Assembly: GCA_009782165.1 (NCBI GenBank)
Contig: WQUH01000071.1
Location: forward strand, 1-6,931
Reading direction: 5' to 3'
Length of the DNA stretch: 6,931 nt
Source: Pseudomonadota bacterium
GTDB lineage: Bacteria > Desulfobacterota > Desulfobulbia > Desulfobulbales > Desulfobulbaceae
Shown here: piece after piece, positions 6,001 through 6,931 of the stretch
Position numbering within the stretch: position 1 is the stretch's first letter
How the letters are laid out: the number at the start of each line of letters is the position of its first letter
Translations under genes and position numbers: made by a program
The notes under the pieces: model-generated
Seen by the model: the letters and a program-made list of their open reading frames with translations, nothing else
The model's database searches: none
Told to the model about the DNA's origin: nothing

Positions 6001-6931
6001 GCCCCTCCCTGGTAGTGGCCCCCACCTCGGTGTGCATGAATTGGGAGGCCGAAGTGCACCGGTTTGCGCCGACGCTGAACTTCCACATGTTTTCCGAGTC
6101 GAACCGGGATGCCATCATCCCTTCCCTGGGAAAATTCGATGTGCTCGTCACCAGTTACACCCTGATGCAGCAGGAAATCGAACTGCTGGCCCAGGTCAGG
6201 TGGCAGGCGATCGTGCTGGACGAGGCCCAGGCGATCAAGAATGCGGCGACCAAGCGGTCCAAGGCGGCCATGCGTCTGGATGGCCGTTTCCGCCTGATCA
6301 CCACCGGCACGCCCATTGAAAATCACCTCGGGGAGCTGTGGAACCTCTTTGGCTTCATCAACCCTGGCCTGCTGGGCACCTACAAACAGTTCAACCGGCG
6401 GTTCGGCATCCCCATCGAGAAATATCACGACCGGGAAGCGAAGCGGACCCTGAAGAAACTGATCCGCCCCTTCATGCTCCGGCGGATCAAATCGCAGGTG
6501 CTGGAGGAGTTGCCCTCCCGGACCGAGATTACCCTGCGGGTGGAGATGCAGGCCGAAGAGAGGCTGCTGTACGAGGCCCTCCGGCAGCAGGCCATCGAGA
6601 ATATCGAGGAGAGCAGCGAGAAGTCGGGCCGCCACCTGCGCATTCTGGCGGAGATCATGCGCCTGCGGCGGGCCTGCTGCAATCCCAGGCTGATCAACGC
6701 CCAGATCGAGATCCCCTCGACCAAACTCCAGGTCTTTGCGGAAACGGTGGAGGAGTTGTTGGGCGGCGGGCACAAGGCCCTGGTCTTCAGCCAGTTCACC
6801 GGCCACCTGGCGCTGATCCGCGAGTTTCTCGATGCCCGGGGGATTGTCTACAAGTATCTGGACGGCGCCACGCCCACCAAGGAACGCCAGGAGCAGGTGG
6901 AAAGTTTTCAGGCGGGCGAGGGGGATCTGTT
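3030..6931 (+). CDS. Large SNF2-family DNA-dependent ATPase with long N-terminal region (3' end outside window)
   Basis: SNF2 proteins are ATP-driven motors that move along double-stranded DNA or remodel protein-DNA complexes. One open frame, about 1300 codons, runs off the window. Counted from the chosen GTG, the motor shows RDYQ (946-949), Walker A DDMGLGKT (970-977), motif Ia APTSVCMNW (997-1005), motif II DEAQ (1064-1067), motif III TTGTPIEN (1091-1098), FMLRRIKSQVLEELPSR (1148-1164), and the start of lobe 2, ALVFSQF (1250-1256) and YLDGATP (1276-1282). Motifs V and VI lie beyond the edge. The first 530 or so residues look alpha-helical, with TPR-like pairing around 241-321. Residues about 560-900 are more beta-rich, and DWFSLSGQ to FLAL (827-870) resembles the segment ahead of the motor in bacterial SNF2 proteins. 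No CxCx(n)CxH SWIM zinc finger was found. There is no in-frame ATG until 3258. GTG 3030 (AGAAGG upstream) is chosen; GTG 3009 (AGGGG upstream) is the rival, and a TGA at 2979 bounds both. The class is certain; the biological role is unknown. Confidence 0.93.
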   Translation, partial: MKELSTPLPSAAPALPVDTAATLQVVAALPASEQLLLQFVSIVYEPVSVGFLERCLAGFDPALFEGRRPSNEEIGTMIVRLRRRGLLNAKNQCPPLLAELLTRQAIAAKRFVRLASLIEKSAPVDYLHGKWPTRCWRALRQFRIGLYSQDFDKLDQALEFFDRECHRYLALEPPAVLVAARAFDRDWFAALPSSLQFFLLDQVVRYALERLHHFPDIFSFLENEQAQTVPPDERIPFRRLLAGAYLLQGRLDDLRSLLARHHDSFLGSGFAGTVAFLSGDTEQALELFAGDLRQLRQYTDDRSCFFFGITGLFCIFALLARDGADDRDRAREAVDTVLARCRDGCAEEIPFRFLDAVLRPTDASLPDMLALTEGFAADERSLTSLIALLSLYWMGVELPADFQDKLLSLHRRALESGFLWVAMESAELIFALNPSRTDMHETAHDLAERLQCRFLTHIAEPNAPWKQSLQELIEVASRIRAPERSTRLCWLVDHVANTLELTPREQKRLAAGGWTKGRGIALQRLLLDRDLDYLTGQDRTICTALAAREEHRDGNGKPAFDPGKALLALVGHPLVFLRRSPQTPVEIVAGEPELMVERRGESLFIHFSQDIGEGPVAVWPETPTRFRIIRIEEEHRKVAEITGRDGLLVPLAASRQLLDAIGDIASFMTVHSTIEVPGEELAAEAMESDSTIHIHIIPYGSGFRIEFFVRPFGDSGPYLKPGVGVANVVCEIDGKRLRTKRNLRLEEQKAREIEESCPMLDLAIDFEQENKREWHLVDPEECLQVLLEIEEIMDRVVLEWPEGEKLAVRRQAGINQLNLNIRTSQQDWFSLSGQLNIDQDEVMELKTLLDKVRETRSRFIPMGEGQFLALTQEFRNRLEELILYGTSQPGNEQEVKIHPLAAIALEELTHQAQTQTDQGWRQRLQAIAEAQQLTPRIPTTLKAELRDYQKEGFVWMSRLAHLGVGACLADDMGLGKTLQSIAVLLSLAHLGPSLVVAPTSVCMNWEAEVHRFAPTLNFHMFSESNRDAIIPSLGKFDVLVTSYTLMQQEIELLAQVRWQAIVLDEAQAIKNAATKRSKAAMRLDGRFRLITTGTPIENHLGELWNLFGFINPGLLGTYKQFNRRFGIPIEKYHDREAKRTLKKLIRPFMLRRIKSQVLEELPSRTEITLRVEMQAEERLLYEALRQQAIENIEESSEKSGRHLRILAEIMRLRRACCNPRLINAQIEIPSTKLQVFAETVEELLGGGHKALVFSQFTGHLALIREFLDARGIVYKYLDGATPTKERQEQVESFQAGEGDL

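Noticed and set aside
3132..6806. Long minus-strand frames (3132-4400, 4482-5354, 5523-6806) opposite the SNF2 gene
   Set aside because: They share the same codon register with the sense frame and have the same cause. The sense strand carries ordered SNF2 motifs, and the antisense frames carry none.
3030..6931. SNF2 gene as part of a phage-defence system such as DISARM
   Set aside because: The visible neighbours are housekeeping-type genes (dsrC, ppiD); no methylase, nuclease or DUF1998/PLD partner is present. The downstream side is not visible, so this is unsupported rather than excluded.

Overview
The window looks like chromosomal DNA from a GC-rich, Gram-negative, sulfur-metabolising bacterium, most likely a sulfate reducer of the Desulfobulbales/Desulfobacterota type. 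The main clue is a DsrC protein with both C-terminal redox cysteines. The SurA/PpiD-type inner-membrane chaperone fits a Gram-negative cell. The lineage is inferred from these families and from base composition; no database was searched.

Layout. (1) Positions 40-291 (+) encode an 83-residue protein of unknown function with two CxxC knuckles, probably a small zinc ribbon. (2) It converges on dsrC (424-744, -). An A7-stem-T7 hairpin between them (363-397) can terminate transcription on both strands. (3) The gap at 745-993 is divergent and AT-richer than the genes. It holds a good sigma70-type promoter and a strong Shine-Dalgarno sequence for dsrC, and a weaker candidate promoter facing the next gene. 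(4) Positions 994-2874 (+) encode a complete membrane-anchored PpiD/SurA-like parvulin prolyl isomerase of 626 residues. (5) After a 155-base gap with two GC-rich hairpins, a single open frame runs from about 3030 (+) off the end of the window. It encodes a very large SNF2-family ATPase with about 930 residues ahead of the motor domain. The motor is cut inside its second RecA lobe. No gene-free stretch exceeds 300 bases.

The genes do not form an obvious single pathway. DsrC is the sulfur-carrier substrate of dissimilatory sulfite reductase and has its own promoter and terminator, apart from dsrAB here. PpiD would help fold exported proteins at the inner membrane. The SNF2 protein is a DNA-dependent motor of unknown job. 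It lies downstream of ppiD on the same strand and may be co-transcribed or have its own promoter. Its long N-terminal region (a helical, TPR-like part followed by a beta-rich part) is the least explained part of the window and the best candidate for something undescribed. The visible sequence does not show a defence island, mobile element, CRISPR array or RNA gene.
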